Source: Flavobacteriales bacterium UBA4585
Lineage (GTDB): Bacteria; Bacteroidota; Bacteroidia; Flavobacteriales; Schleiferiaceae
Assembly: GCA_949487015.1 (NCBI GenBank)
Contig: CATAQZ010000337.1
Span: forward strand, 1-12,246
Direction: 5' to 3'
DNA length: 12,246 nt
Shown here: one piece after another, positions 6,815-12,246 of the stretch
Layout: every line of letters starts with the position of its first letter
How positions within the stretch are numbered: the stretch's first letter is position 1
The notes under the pieces: model-generated
Database searches by the model: none
What the model was told of the DNA's origin: nothing
The model's input: the letters and a program-made list of their open reading frames with translations, nothing else
Program-made: the position numbers and the translations under genes

Positions 6815-8950
6815 ATGATTCCACAAGCAATTACTGAAACTATCGTACTTCCTGACGGAAGAGAAATCACACTTGAGACCGGGAAACTGGCCAAACAAGC
6901 AGATGGCTCTGTTGTCGTTAAGTGCGGTGGGACAATGCTGTTGGCCACTGTTGTGTCCAGCAAAGAAGCGAAGGACGGCGTTGACTTTCTTCCGCTTACG
7001 GTAGATTACCGTGAAAAATTTGCGGCCAATGGTCGTGTACCCGGGGGCTTCCTTAAAAGAGAAGGTCGTCCTTCAGACAATGAAATATTGACCATGCGTT
7101 TGATCGACCGCGTATTGCGTCCTTTATTCCCAAAGGATTACCACGCTGAGATTCAACTCATGATCCAAATGATCTCGTACGACGAGAATGTTGAAGCAAC
7201 CTCTTTAACTGGTTTGGCTGCCTCTGCAGCGATCGCAGTGAGTGATCTTCCATTCGACGGCCCTATTTCTGAGGTGCGCGTTGGTCGCATTAACGGAGAA
7301 CACGTGATCAACCCTACTCCTGCTCAGATTGGTGAGCTTGAATTAGATATGGTTATCGGTGCGTCTATGGACAGTGTCGTAATGGTCGAGGGTGAAATGC
7401 AAGAAATATCTGAAGAAGAAATGGTTGAGGCTATTAAATATGCCCACGATGCTATTAAAGTTCAGATCGAAGCGCAATTGCGTTTGGCTTCTCATGTTGA
7501 GAAAGCACAAACTAAACGTGAATACAGCCACGAAACGCACAACGAAGAAGTGCGTGAAGAAGTAATGGCTGCTACGTACGATAAAGTATACGAAGTTGCT
7601 AAAAGCGGTTTACCAAAGCACGAACGCTCTGCAGGCTTTAAGGCAATCCTTAACGAATACCTAGATAGTAAAGACGAAGAGTGGTTGTCTGCAAATACTG
7701 GTTTTGCAAAAACCTACTTCCACGATGTGGAATACAAAGCAATGCGTGACATGGTGTTAAACGACGGCCAACGTTTGGACGGACGTGCAACTACGGAAGT
7801 GCGCCCTATTTGGTCTGAAGTTGACTATTTACCAGGTGCTCACGGTTCTGCCGTATTTACGCGTGGTGAAACACAATCACTAACGACAGTGACTTTAGGA
7901 ACATCGTTAGATGCAAATAGAATTGATGATGCCACCTTTACTGGTGAAGAGAAATTCTATTTACACTACAACTTCCCACCATTCTCTACTGGTGAAGCGC
8001 GTCCTATTCGTGGGGTTAGCCGCCGCGAGGTAGGTCATGGTAACCTTGCACAACGTGCATTGTACCAAATGGTTGATCCAGAAAATCCATTTACAATTCG
8101 TGTAGTTTCTGATATCCTTGAATCGAACGGTTCGTCTTCTATGGCAACAGTTTGTGCAGGTACTTTAGCAATGATGGACGCGGGAGTTAAATTGGTTCGT
8201 CCAGTTAGTGGTATCGCGATGGGATTAATTTCCGATGGTGAGAAATTTGCTGTATTGTCTGATATCCTCGGTGATGAAGATCACTTAGGTGATATGGACT
8301 TCAAAGTGACGGGTACTGAAAAAGGTATTACTGCTTGTCAAATGGACATCAAGGTAAAAGGCTTGAGCTATGAGATTTTAGTTAAAGCACTAAAGCAGAG
8401 CTTAGAAGGCCGCTTGCATATCTTAGGCGAAATGCTAAAAACCATGCCAGAGACGCGCACGGAATTGAAGCCAAATGCTCCTAAAATTTACAAGCTTACT
8501 GTGAAGAAAGAATTCATCGGTCCTATCATTGGACCTGGTGGTAAAAACATCCAAGGAATCCAAGCAGATACCGGTACTACTGTCACTATTTCTGAAGTAG
8601 ACGACCGTGGTCACGTGGAGATTTCAGGAAAAGATGCTGCCATGATGGATAAAGCATTAGAAATGATTCGTGCCATCGCATTCGAACCTGAAATTGGTGA
8701 GGTATACGAAGGTATCGTACGTGGCGTACAGACTTACGGTGCATTCGTAGAGATTGCTCCGAAGGTTCAAGGATTGCTTCACATTTCAGAGATTGACTGG
8801 ACCCGTATTAAGAACGTTGAAGACGTACTTAAAGAAGGGGATACAGTTAAAGTGAAGCTTCTAGAAGTTGACAAAGCAGGTAAGATGAAGCTTTCTCGCA
8901 AGGTGCTACTCCCTAAACCGGAGAAAGACGGCGATAAAGCCGAAGCATAA
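6815..8950 (+). CDS. pnp: Polyribonucleotide nucleotidyltransferase (PNPase)
   Basis: PNPase degrades RNA 3' to 5' by phosphorolysis, as a trimer. The ATG at 6815 gives MIPQAITETI and a 711-aa protein of normal length; the in-frame TTG at 6782 lies in the terminator stem and is rejected. The domains are intact: a first RNase PH-like domain (about 10-145), a helical linker, a second catalytic RNase PH domain (about 315-545), a KH domain with the GPGG loop (573-576) and an S1 domain (628-697, VYEGIVRGVQTYGAFVEI). The catalytic aspartates are D487 and D493 in LGDEDHLGDMDFKV, matching E. coli D486 and D492. FTRGETQSL and NFPPFSTGEARP carry the conserved substrate-binding arginines. A short charged Lys/Asp tail ends the protein. 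The gene is followed by rpoD after 75 bases. Confidence 0.98.
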   Translation: MIPQAITETIVLPDGREITLETGKLAKQADGSVVVKCGGTMLLATVVSSKEAKDGVDFLPLTVDYREKFAANGRVPGGFLKREGRPSDNEILTMRLIDRVLRPLFPKDYHAEIQLMIQMISYDENVEATSLTGLAASAAIAVSDLPFDGPISEVRVGRINGEHVINPTPAQIGELELDMVIGASMDSVVMVEGEMQEISEEEMVEAIKYAHDAIKVQIEAQLRLASHVEKAQTKREYSHETHNEEVREEVMAATYDKVYEVAKSGLPKHERSAGFKAILNEYLDSKDEEWLSANTGFAKTYFHDVEYKAMRDMVLNDGQRLDGRATTEVRPIWSEVDYLPGAHGSAVFTRGETQSLTTVTLGTSLDANRIDDATFTGEEKFYLHYNFPPFSTGEARPIRGVSRREVGHGNLAQRALYQMVDPENPFTIRVVSDILESNGSSSMATVCAGTLAMMDAGVKLVRPVSGIAMGLISDGEKFAVLSDILGDEDHLGDMDFKVTGTEKGITACQMDIKVKGLSYEILVKALKQSLEGRLHILGEMLKTMPETRTELKPNAPKIYKLTVKKEFIGPIIGPGGKNIQGIQADTGTTVTISEVDDRGHVEISGKDAAMMDKALEMIRAIAFEPEIGEVYEGIVRGVQTYGAFVEIAPKVQGLLHISEIDWTRIKNVEDVLKEGDTVKVKLLEVDKAGKMKLSRKVLLPKPEKDGDKAEA

Positions 8951-8973
8951 TTCTTATCTTTTGAACTTGTGTA

Positions 8974-9000
8974 GTGCGCCTTTGTGCAGCAAAGGCGCAC
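8974..9000 (+). other. GC-rich hairpin in the rpoD upstream region
   Basis: GTGCGCCTTTG (8974-8984) and CAAAGGCGCAC (8990-9000) form a perfect 11-base stem around the loop TGCAG. With one bulged base the stem extends to GTAG (8971-8974) pairing with CTAC (9001-9004). No T-tract follows, so it is not a standard terminator in either direction. It ends 25 bases before the rpoD ATG. It could be a 5'-UTR element, a processing site between pnp and rpoD, or a palindromic protein-binding site. A near-match to the -7 box, TATCTTTTG with one extra T, sits upstream at 8955-8963. Confidence 0.7.
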
Positions 9001-9025
9001 CTACGCTAATAAATTCATCTCGAGC

Positions 9026-9889
9026 ATGAGACAGTTAAAAATCACAAAACAGGTAACGAACCGCGAGACGGCTTCGTTGGACAAATACCTTCAGGAAATC
9101 GGTAAAGTGGAGTTGATCACTGCTGAGGAAGAAGTGGAATTGGCTCAGCGAATCAAAGCCGGCGATCAGATTGCCCTTGAAAAGTTGACCAAAGCCAACC
9201 TTCGATTTGTGGTTTCTGTAGCAAAGCAATATCAAAACCAAGGTTTAACCCTTCCCGATTTGATCAATGAAGGAAACCTCGGTTTGATTAAAGCTGCGCA
9301 ACGCTTCGATGAAACACGCGGTTTTAAGTTCATTTCTTACGCCGTTTGGTGGATTCGTCAGAGTATTCTGCAAGCACTTGCAGAGCAGAGCCGTATCGTT
9401 CGTTTGCCATTGAACAAGATTGGTTCAATCAATAAAATCAACAAAGCATACGCATACCTCGAGCAAGAGCACGAGCGTCCACCAAGTGCCGCTGAAATTT
9501 CCAAGCATTTGGAGATGAGCGAATCTGACGTGAAAGAAAGTATGCGTAACAGTGGTCGTCACGTAAGTATGGACGCGCCACTTGTTGAAGGTGAAGACAG
9601 CAATTTGTACGATGTATTGAATTCTTCAGACAGTCCACATCCGGATGAAGATTTGATGATGGACAGTTTGCGTACTGAAATTGAGCGCTCATTAGCGACA
9701 CTAACACCGCGTGAAGGCGATGTTATTCGCCTGTACTTCGGTTTAGGTGGACAGCACCCAATGACGTTGGAAGAGATTGGTGAGAAATTTGACCTAACGC
9801 GTGAACGTGTTCGTCAGATCAAAGAAAAAGCCATTCGTCGCATGAAGCATACCTCAAGAAGTAAAATCTTGAAGACTTACCTCGGTTAA
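9026..9889 (+). CDS. rpoD: Primary RNA polymerase sigma factor (RpoD/SigA type)
   Basis: The housekeeping sigma-70 factor of Bacteroidota, without region 1.1. The ATG at 9026 gives the standard start MRQLKITK and 287 aa, the usual size in the phylum; the in-frame GTG at 8984 lies in the hairpin upstream. Region 1.2 spans about 17-50 (YLQEIGKVELIT), and region 2 spans 53-125 with NLRFVVSVAKQYQNQGL, DLINEGNLGLIKAAQRFD and the promoter-melting helix FISYAVWWIRQSI. Region 3 runs from about 129 to 185, and region 4 from 220 to 280 with the -33-recognising helix-turn-helix TLEEIGEKFDLTRERVRQIKEKA (247-269). This factor is expected to read the TAnnTTTG boxes in this window. A terminator follows. Confidence 0.98.
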   Translation: MRQLKITKQVTNRETASLDKYLQEIGKVELITAEEEVELAQRIKAGDQIALEKLTKANLRFVVSVAKQYQNQGLTLPDLINEGNLGLIKAAQRFDETRGFKFISYAVWWIRQSILQALAEQSRIVRLPLNKIGSINKINKAYAYLEQEHERPPSAAEISKHLEMSESDVKESMRNSGRHVSMDAPLVEGEDSNLYDVLNSSDSPHPDEDLMMDSLRTEIERSLATLTPREGDVIRLYFGLGGQHPMTLEEIGEKFDLTRERVRQIKEKAIRRMKHTSRSKILKTYLG

Positions 9890-9915
9890 TAAACTTGGTA
9901 TTAAGTTTTTTATGG

Positions 9916-9951
9916 AACACCTCGCCTTCACGGGCGGGGTGTTTTACTTTT
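9916..9951 (+). terminator. Intrinsic terminator after rpoD
   Basis: AACACCTCGCC (9916-9926) pairs with GGCGGGGTGTT (9933-9943), an 11-base stem with one G-U pair and a 6-base loop. TTACTTTT follows. It lies 26 bases after the rpoD stop. The T-tail overlaps the likely -7 box of rpe at 9945-9952. Confidence 0.85.
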
Positions 9952-9952
9952 G
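9945..9952 (+). promoter_or_regulatory. Bacteroidota -7 promoter box upstream of rpe, inside the rpoD terminator tail
   Basis: TACTTTTG matches TAnnTTTG exactly and lies 22 bases before the rpe ATG, the expected short leader. The region where a -33 element would lie is the terminator stem, and no TTG is seen there. Confidence 0.5.
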
Positions 9953-9974
9953 TACGGAACTTAAACGCATCAGC

Positions 9975-10628
9975 ATGGCTGCACCTATCATCTCACCATC
10001 ACTATTAGCTGCCGACTTTGGCAACCTCCAACGCGACTGTCAAATGGTCAATAAAAGCCAGGCAGACTGGTTTCATATTGATGTAATGGACGGGGTTTTC
10101 GTACCTAATATATCCTACGGTATGCCTGTAGTAAAGACGATGGCGGAAAACTGTGAGAAGGTGATGGATGTGCATTTGATGATCGTACAACCAGAGCGTT
10201 ACATTCAAACGTTTAAAGACTGTGGTGCAGATATCTTAACGGTTCACGCAGAAGCCTGTACACACTTGCACAGAACTGTTCAAGAAATTCACAATGCTGG
10301 AATGAAAGCTGGTGTTGCGCTGAATCCACATACCCCTGTAAGTGTACTAGAAGATATCATACAAGATCTAGATGAGGTACTCTTAATGAGTGTGAACCCT
10401 GGATTTGGCGGTCAGAAATTTATCGAAAATACCATTAAGAAAACCGCACAAGCGCGCGAACTGATTGACCGTTCGGGTTCTAAAGCACTCATCGAAATAG
10501 ACGGTGGTGTTAATCTTGAAACTGGCGCACGTTTGCTAGCGGCAGGCGCAGACGCACTGGTTGCCGGTTCGTTTGTGTTCAAAAGTGATGATCCTATCGC
10601 GACGATTGCCGCTTTAAAAGCGCTTTAA
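9975..10628 (+). CDS. rpe: Ribulose-phosphate 3-epimerase
   Basis: This TIM-barrel enzyme interconverts ribulose 5-phosphate and xylulose 5-phosphate in the pentose phosphate pathway. The ATG at 9975 gives MAAPIISPSLLAADF and 217 aa, the family norm; the frame upstream runs through the rpoD terminator and is not coding. The metal and catalytic residues are present: H34 and D36 in FHIDVMDG, H67 in DVHLMI, and D176 in IEIDGGVN. The phosphate-binding region is NPGFGGQ (141-147) together with GADALVAGS (191-199). The TAA stop overlaps the stop of the convergent minus-strand gene, sharing TTAA. Confidence 0.97.
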   Translation: MAAPIISPSLLAADFGNLQRDCQMVNKSQADWFHIDVMDGVFVPNISYGMPVVKTMAENCEKVMDVHLMIVQPERYIQTFKDCGADILTVHAEACTHLHRTVQEIHNAGMKAGVALNPHTPVSVLEDIIQDLDEVLLMSVNPGFGGQKFIENTIKKTAQARELIDRSGSKALIEIDGGVNLETGARLLAAGADALVAGSFVFKSDDPIATIAALKAL

Positions 10629-11773
10629 CGACGGAATTCCGAAGTCTGTTCGTAGACGGCTTGTAAGATTTCTTTCTCCACGTCATCTACTGCTAAACCG
10701 CGGCGCTGCATCATCCGATGTGCCGTATCTAAGGCTTTGTCGAGTTTATACTCCATAGTGCCTTGAGGGCCTCCCCATGAAAATGAAGCAATGAAATTAC
10801 GTGGAAAACCAGCGCCATATACATTGGCACTCACTCCCACTACGGTTCCGGTATTGAACATGGTATTGATGCCACTTTTACTGTGATCACCCATAATCAA
10901 TCCACAGAACTGTTGACCGGTTTTAGCGAAACGCTTACTTACGTAACTCCATGCTTTGACCTCGTCGTAGTTGTTCTTTAGGTTCGAATTGTTCGTATCG
11001 GCACCTAGATTACACCATTCGCCTAAAGCGCTATTGCCTAAAAATCCATCGTGGCCTTTATTACTGTAGCCTATAAGTACACTATTATTGACCTCTCCAC
11101 CGACCTTACAATGCGGTCCCAACGTGGTAGCCCCGTAAATCTTTGTGCCCAATTTCAATGCGCTATGCGCACCCAAGGCCAATCCACCACGAACCACGCA
11201 ACCTTCCATAATTTCTGCATCCTTTGCGAGATATATGGCACCCGATGTAGTATTCAAGATACTGGCCGTTGCCTTCGCTCCTTCTTCTAAAAAGATTCGA
11301 TCTCCGATGACCGTGCAGGTCTCATGAATAGGGGCACTTGTGCGCCCAGCGGTAATCAAATCAAAATCGGCCTCCAATTCCGCTGCATTCAATCCCCATA
11401 TGTCCCAAGGACGAGCGACGATATTCAAAGGTCCTTCAAAACACACACTGCCTGAGGTATCTGCAGGCTTTTCACCTTTCCATGCAATAACGGTATCGCC
11501 CTTGCATAGGCTCTGCCCCAAAGTAAGCGCTTCGGCAGCGGCAAGGAATTCATCCGTCGGACAAACACCGCCATCTACGGCTAGATCGGCCTTGGCAAGA
11601 CTCGGGTATTTACGCTGCAAATACGATTGTGTCTCATTACCTACTGCGTGCCCGCGTCGGGTATATTTTTCCGCAATGGTCAAAATCCCACAACGCAGCT
11701 CAGAAACCGGACGTGTAAAGGTTAAAGGCAGCAAGTGATCGCGGTTGGAAGAATCGACTAATTGTATACGCAT
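10625..11773 (-). CDS. GlmU-like sugar nucleotidyltransferase/acyltransferase (alternative bacterial GlmU family)
   Basis: A 382-aa protein of the family Bacteroidota use in place of, or beside, classical GlmU. It is usually annotated as a UDP-N-acetylglucosamine diphosphorylase/glucosamine-1-phosphate N-acetyltransferase or 'GlmU family protein'. The N-terminal part has the family hallmark LLPLTFTRPVSELRCGILTIAEKY (14-37), but the LAAGxGTRM nucleotide loop of true GlmU is absent. From about residue 150 to 320 hexapeptide-type repeats predict a left-handed beta-helix (for example DRIFLEEGAKATASILN, GCVVRGGLALGAHSALKLGTKIYG, NTGTVVGVSANVYG). SWGGPQGTMEY follows near the C-terminus. The likely role is UDP-GlcNAc supply for peptidoglycan and outer-membrane glycans; this is inferred from the family. 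It lies downstream of rpmE, separated by a terminator; a one-mismatch -7 box, TAACTTTC on the minus strand (11805-11798), may drive it. Confidence 0.88.
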   Translation of the reverse strand: MRIQLVDSSNRDHLLPLTFTRPVSELRCGILTIAEKYTRRGHAVGNETQSYLQRKYPSLAKADLAVDGGVCPTDEFLAAAEALTLGQSLCKGDTVIAWKGEKPADTSGSVCFEGPLNIVARPWDIWGLNAAELEADFDLITAGRTSAPIHETCTVIGDRIFLEEGAKATASILNTTSGAIYLAKDAEIMEGCVVRGGLALGAHSALKLGTKIYGATTLGPHCKVGGEVNNSVLIGYSNKGHDGFLGNSALGEWCNLGADTNNSNLKNNYDEVKAWSYVSKRFAKTGQQFCGLIMGDHSKSGINTMFNTGTVVGVSANVYGAGFPRNFIASFSWGGPQGTMEYKLDKALDTAHRMMQRRGLAVDDVEKEILQAVYEQTSEFRR

Positions 11774-11808
11774 CTTTAGGTAATGACTTTGGTTATGGAA
11801 AGTTAGGG

Positions 11809-11839
11809 CAAAAAAAAGACCCGCTGCAAAGCGGGTCTT
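11809..11839 (-). terminator. Intrinsic terminator after rpmE (minus strand)
   Basis: The perfect 10-base stem AAGACCCGCT (11816-11825) and AGCGGGTCTT (11830-11839) has a 4-base loop. Read on the minus strand the hairpin runs into eight T residues (complement of the A-run 11810-11817), a classic terminator for rpmE transcripts 20 bases after the stop. On the plus strand the tail is the poorer GTATTTTATAA. Confidence 0.9.
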
Positions 11840-11859
11840 GTATTTTATAAAGTCTAAAC

Positions 11860-12108
11860 TTAACTTTTCTTTCCGTAACGGCTGCGGAATTTGTCCACAC
11901 GACCCGCTGTATCTACCAACTTAACTTTACCAGTGTAGAATGGGTGCGAGTAGCTAGAAATCTCCATTTTGATTAATGGATACTCTACGCCTTCAACTTC
12001 GATAGTGTCTTTTGCATCTGCACAAGACTTAGTAATGAACTGATCGCCAGTACCCATGTCTTTAAAGACACACAAGCGATAGTTTTCTGGGTGAATACCG
12101 TTTTTCAT
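11860..12108 (-). CDS. rpmE: 50S ribosomal protein L31, type B
   Basis: The ATG at 12108 gives MKNGIHPENYR and 82 aa, the normal type B length. The frame extends to 12171 but would add a non-homologous leader that overlaps the promoter box. Hallmarks are GIHPENYRLCVFKDM at the start and SYSHPFYTGKVKLVDTAGRVDKFRSRYG at the end. The zinc-binding CxxC of type A L31 is absent; the two cysteines (13 and 29) do not form the motif. Type B L31 (often called rpmE2 or ykuA-like paralogue) needs no zinc, and in Bacteroidota it is commonly the sole L31. It contributes to the bridge near the central protuberance of the 50S subunit. The leader upstream is A-rich and lacks a Shine-Dalgarno. Confidence 0.97.
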   Translation of the reverse strand: MKNGIHPENYRLCVFKDMGTGDQFITKSCADAKDTIEVEGVEYPLIKMEISSYSHPFYTGKVKLVDTAGRVDKFRSRYGKKS

Positions 12109-12127
12109 TTTCTTCTTTTTATTTAAT

Positions 12128-12149
12128 AGCCTGAGTTTTGGCCCAGACC
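12128..12149 (-). promoter_or_regulatory. Possible hairpin in the rpmE leader
   Basis: Read on the minus strand, GGTCTGGG pairs with CTCAGGCT as RNA (8 pairs, three of them G-U) around the loop CCAAAA. It ends 19 bases before the rpmE ATG and would lie within the transcript from the box at 12169-12176. Leaders that bind their own ribosomal protein are known for L31 in several phyla. Whether this is one cannot be decided from one sequence. Confidence 0.35.
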
Positions 12150-12168
12150 CCTGTTTCTTTATGGACGG

Positions 12169-12176
12169 CAAATATA
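12169..12176 (-). promoter_or_regulatory. Bacteroidota -7 promoter box upstream of rpmE
   Basis: On the minus strand TATATTTG matches TAnnTTTG, followed by CCGTCC. It gives a leader of roughly 55 bases to the rpmE ATG. No TTG is seen at the usual -33 spacing. Confidence 0.6.
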
Positions 12177-12209
12177 TGGTAAATGTTCATAACCACTTCA
12201 TTGCGAGTG

Positions 12210-12217
12210 CAAAAATA
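12210..12217 (-). promoter_or_regulatory. Second possible -7 box upstream of rpmE
   Basis: On the minus strand TATTTTTG also fits TAnnTTTG, 41 bases upstream of the first box. It could be an alternative, more distal rpmE start or belong to something else. The match is to a short AT-rich motif, so chance is possible. The rest of 12177-12246 shows no coding sequence. Confidence 0.3.
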
Positions 12218-12246
12218 CATGAGTAGCTTCGTAGAAATGAAAAAGG

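Noticed and set aside
8974..9000. pnp terminator
   Set aside because: The hairpin is strong, but no T-tract follows it on either strand.
8984..9025. GTG start for rpoD
   Set aside because: It is inside the hairpin; MRQLKITK at 9026 is the standard start in this phylum.
9912..9974. ATG at 9912 as the rpe start
   Set aside because: It would translate the rpoD terminator; the rpe family start fits 9975.
11340..11738. 132-residue open frame on the plus strand
   Set aside because: It is antisense to the well-supported GlmU-like gene and has no recognisable family features.
12109..12171. Longer rpmE start at 12171
   Set aside because: It adds a non-homologous basic leader and overlaps the -7 box; the family start is at 12108.
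1..12246. A hidden mobile element, CRISPR array, defence or biosynthetic system
   Set aside because: No long repeats, transposase, integrase, CRISPR-like spacing or unknown gene cluster is visible; every gene belongs to a known family, mostly core functions.

Overview
The window looks like a core chromosomal segment of a Bacteroidota bacterium, most likely Flavobacteriales. Three things point there. Promoter-like boxes read TAnnTTTG, the -7 element of Bacteroidota. Genes lack clear Shine-Dalgarno sequences and have A-rich leaders. The gene set includes phylum-typical forms: a short primary sigma factor of 287 aa beginning MRQLKITK, a type B L31 protein and the alternative GlmU-like protein. 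The genus cannot be named from the sequence alone.

Layout. Positions 1-1156 hold the 3' part of a large BNR/sortilin-like beta-propeller protein whose start lies outside the window. Positions 1199-6383 form a tight six-gene plus-strand run, with junctions of -1, +3, +14, +4 and -1 bases: folE (GTP cyclohydrolase I), cysS, yidD, a PD40-repeat lipoprotein, lgt and a membrane-anchored DUF192 protein. Positions 6465-9889 carry rpsO, pnp and rpoD, and 9975-10628 carries rpe. On the minus strand follow rpmE (type B L31, 12108-11860) and a GlmU-like nucleotidyltransferase/acyltransferase gene (11773-10625). The GlmU-like gene converges on rpe, and the two stop codons share a TTAA. All gaps are under 140 bases, and no stretch over 300 bases lacks a gene.

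Function. The first operon mixes folate/pterin and tRNA-charging housekeeping with envelope biogenesis. YidD assists membrane insertion, Lgt attaches diacylglycerol to lipoproteins, and the PD40 protein is itself a predicted lipoprotein. The middle block is translation, RNA decay and transcription (S15, PNPase, primary sigma). The last block joins the pentose phosphate pathway with amino-sugar nucleotide synthesis and a ribosomal protein.

The genes are ordinary, and I found no mobile element, CRISPR array, defence system or novel gene cassette. The points worth a second look are regulatory: a GC-rich hairpin without a U-tract before rpoD, a terminator whose tail contains the likely rpe promoter box, a 12-base direct repeat before rpsO, a hairpin-bearing rpmE leader, and a shared extended promoter consensus. 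Six genes have true starts that differ from the longest open frame: pnp, rpoD, rpe, the DUF192 gene, rpmE and the partial first gene.
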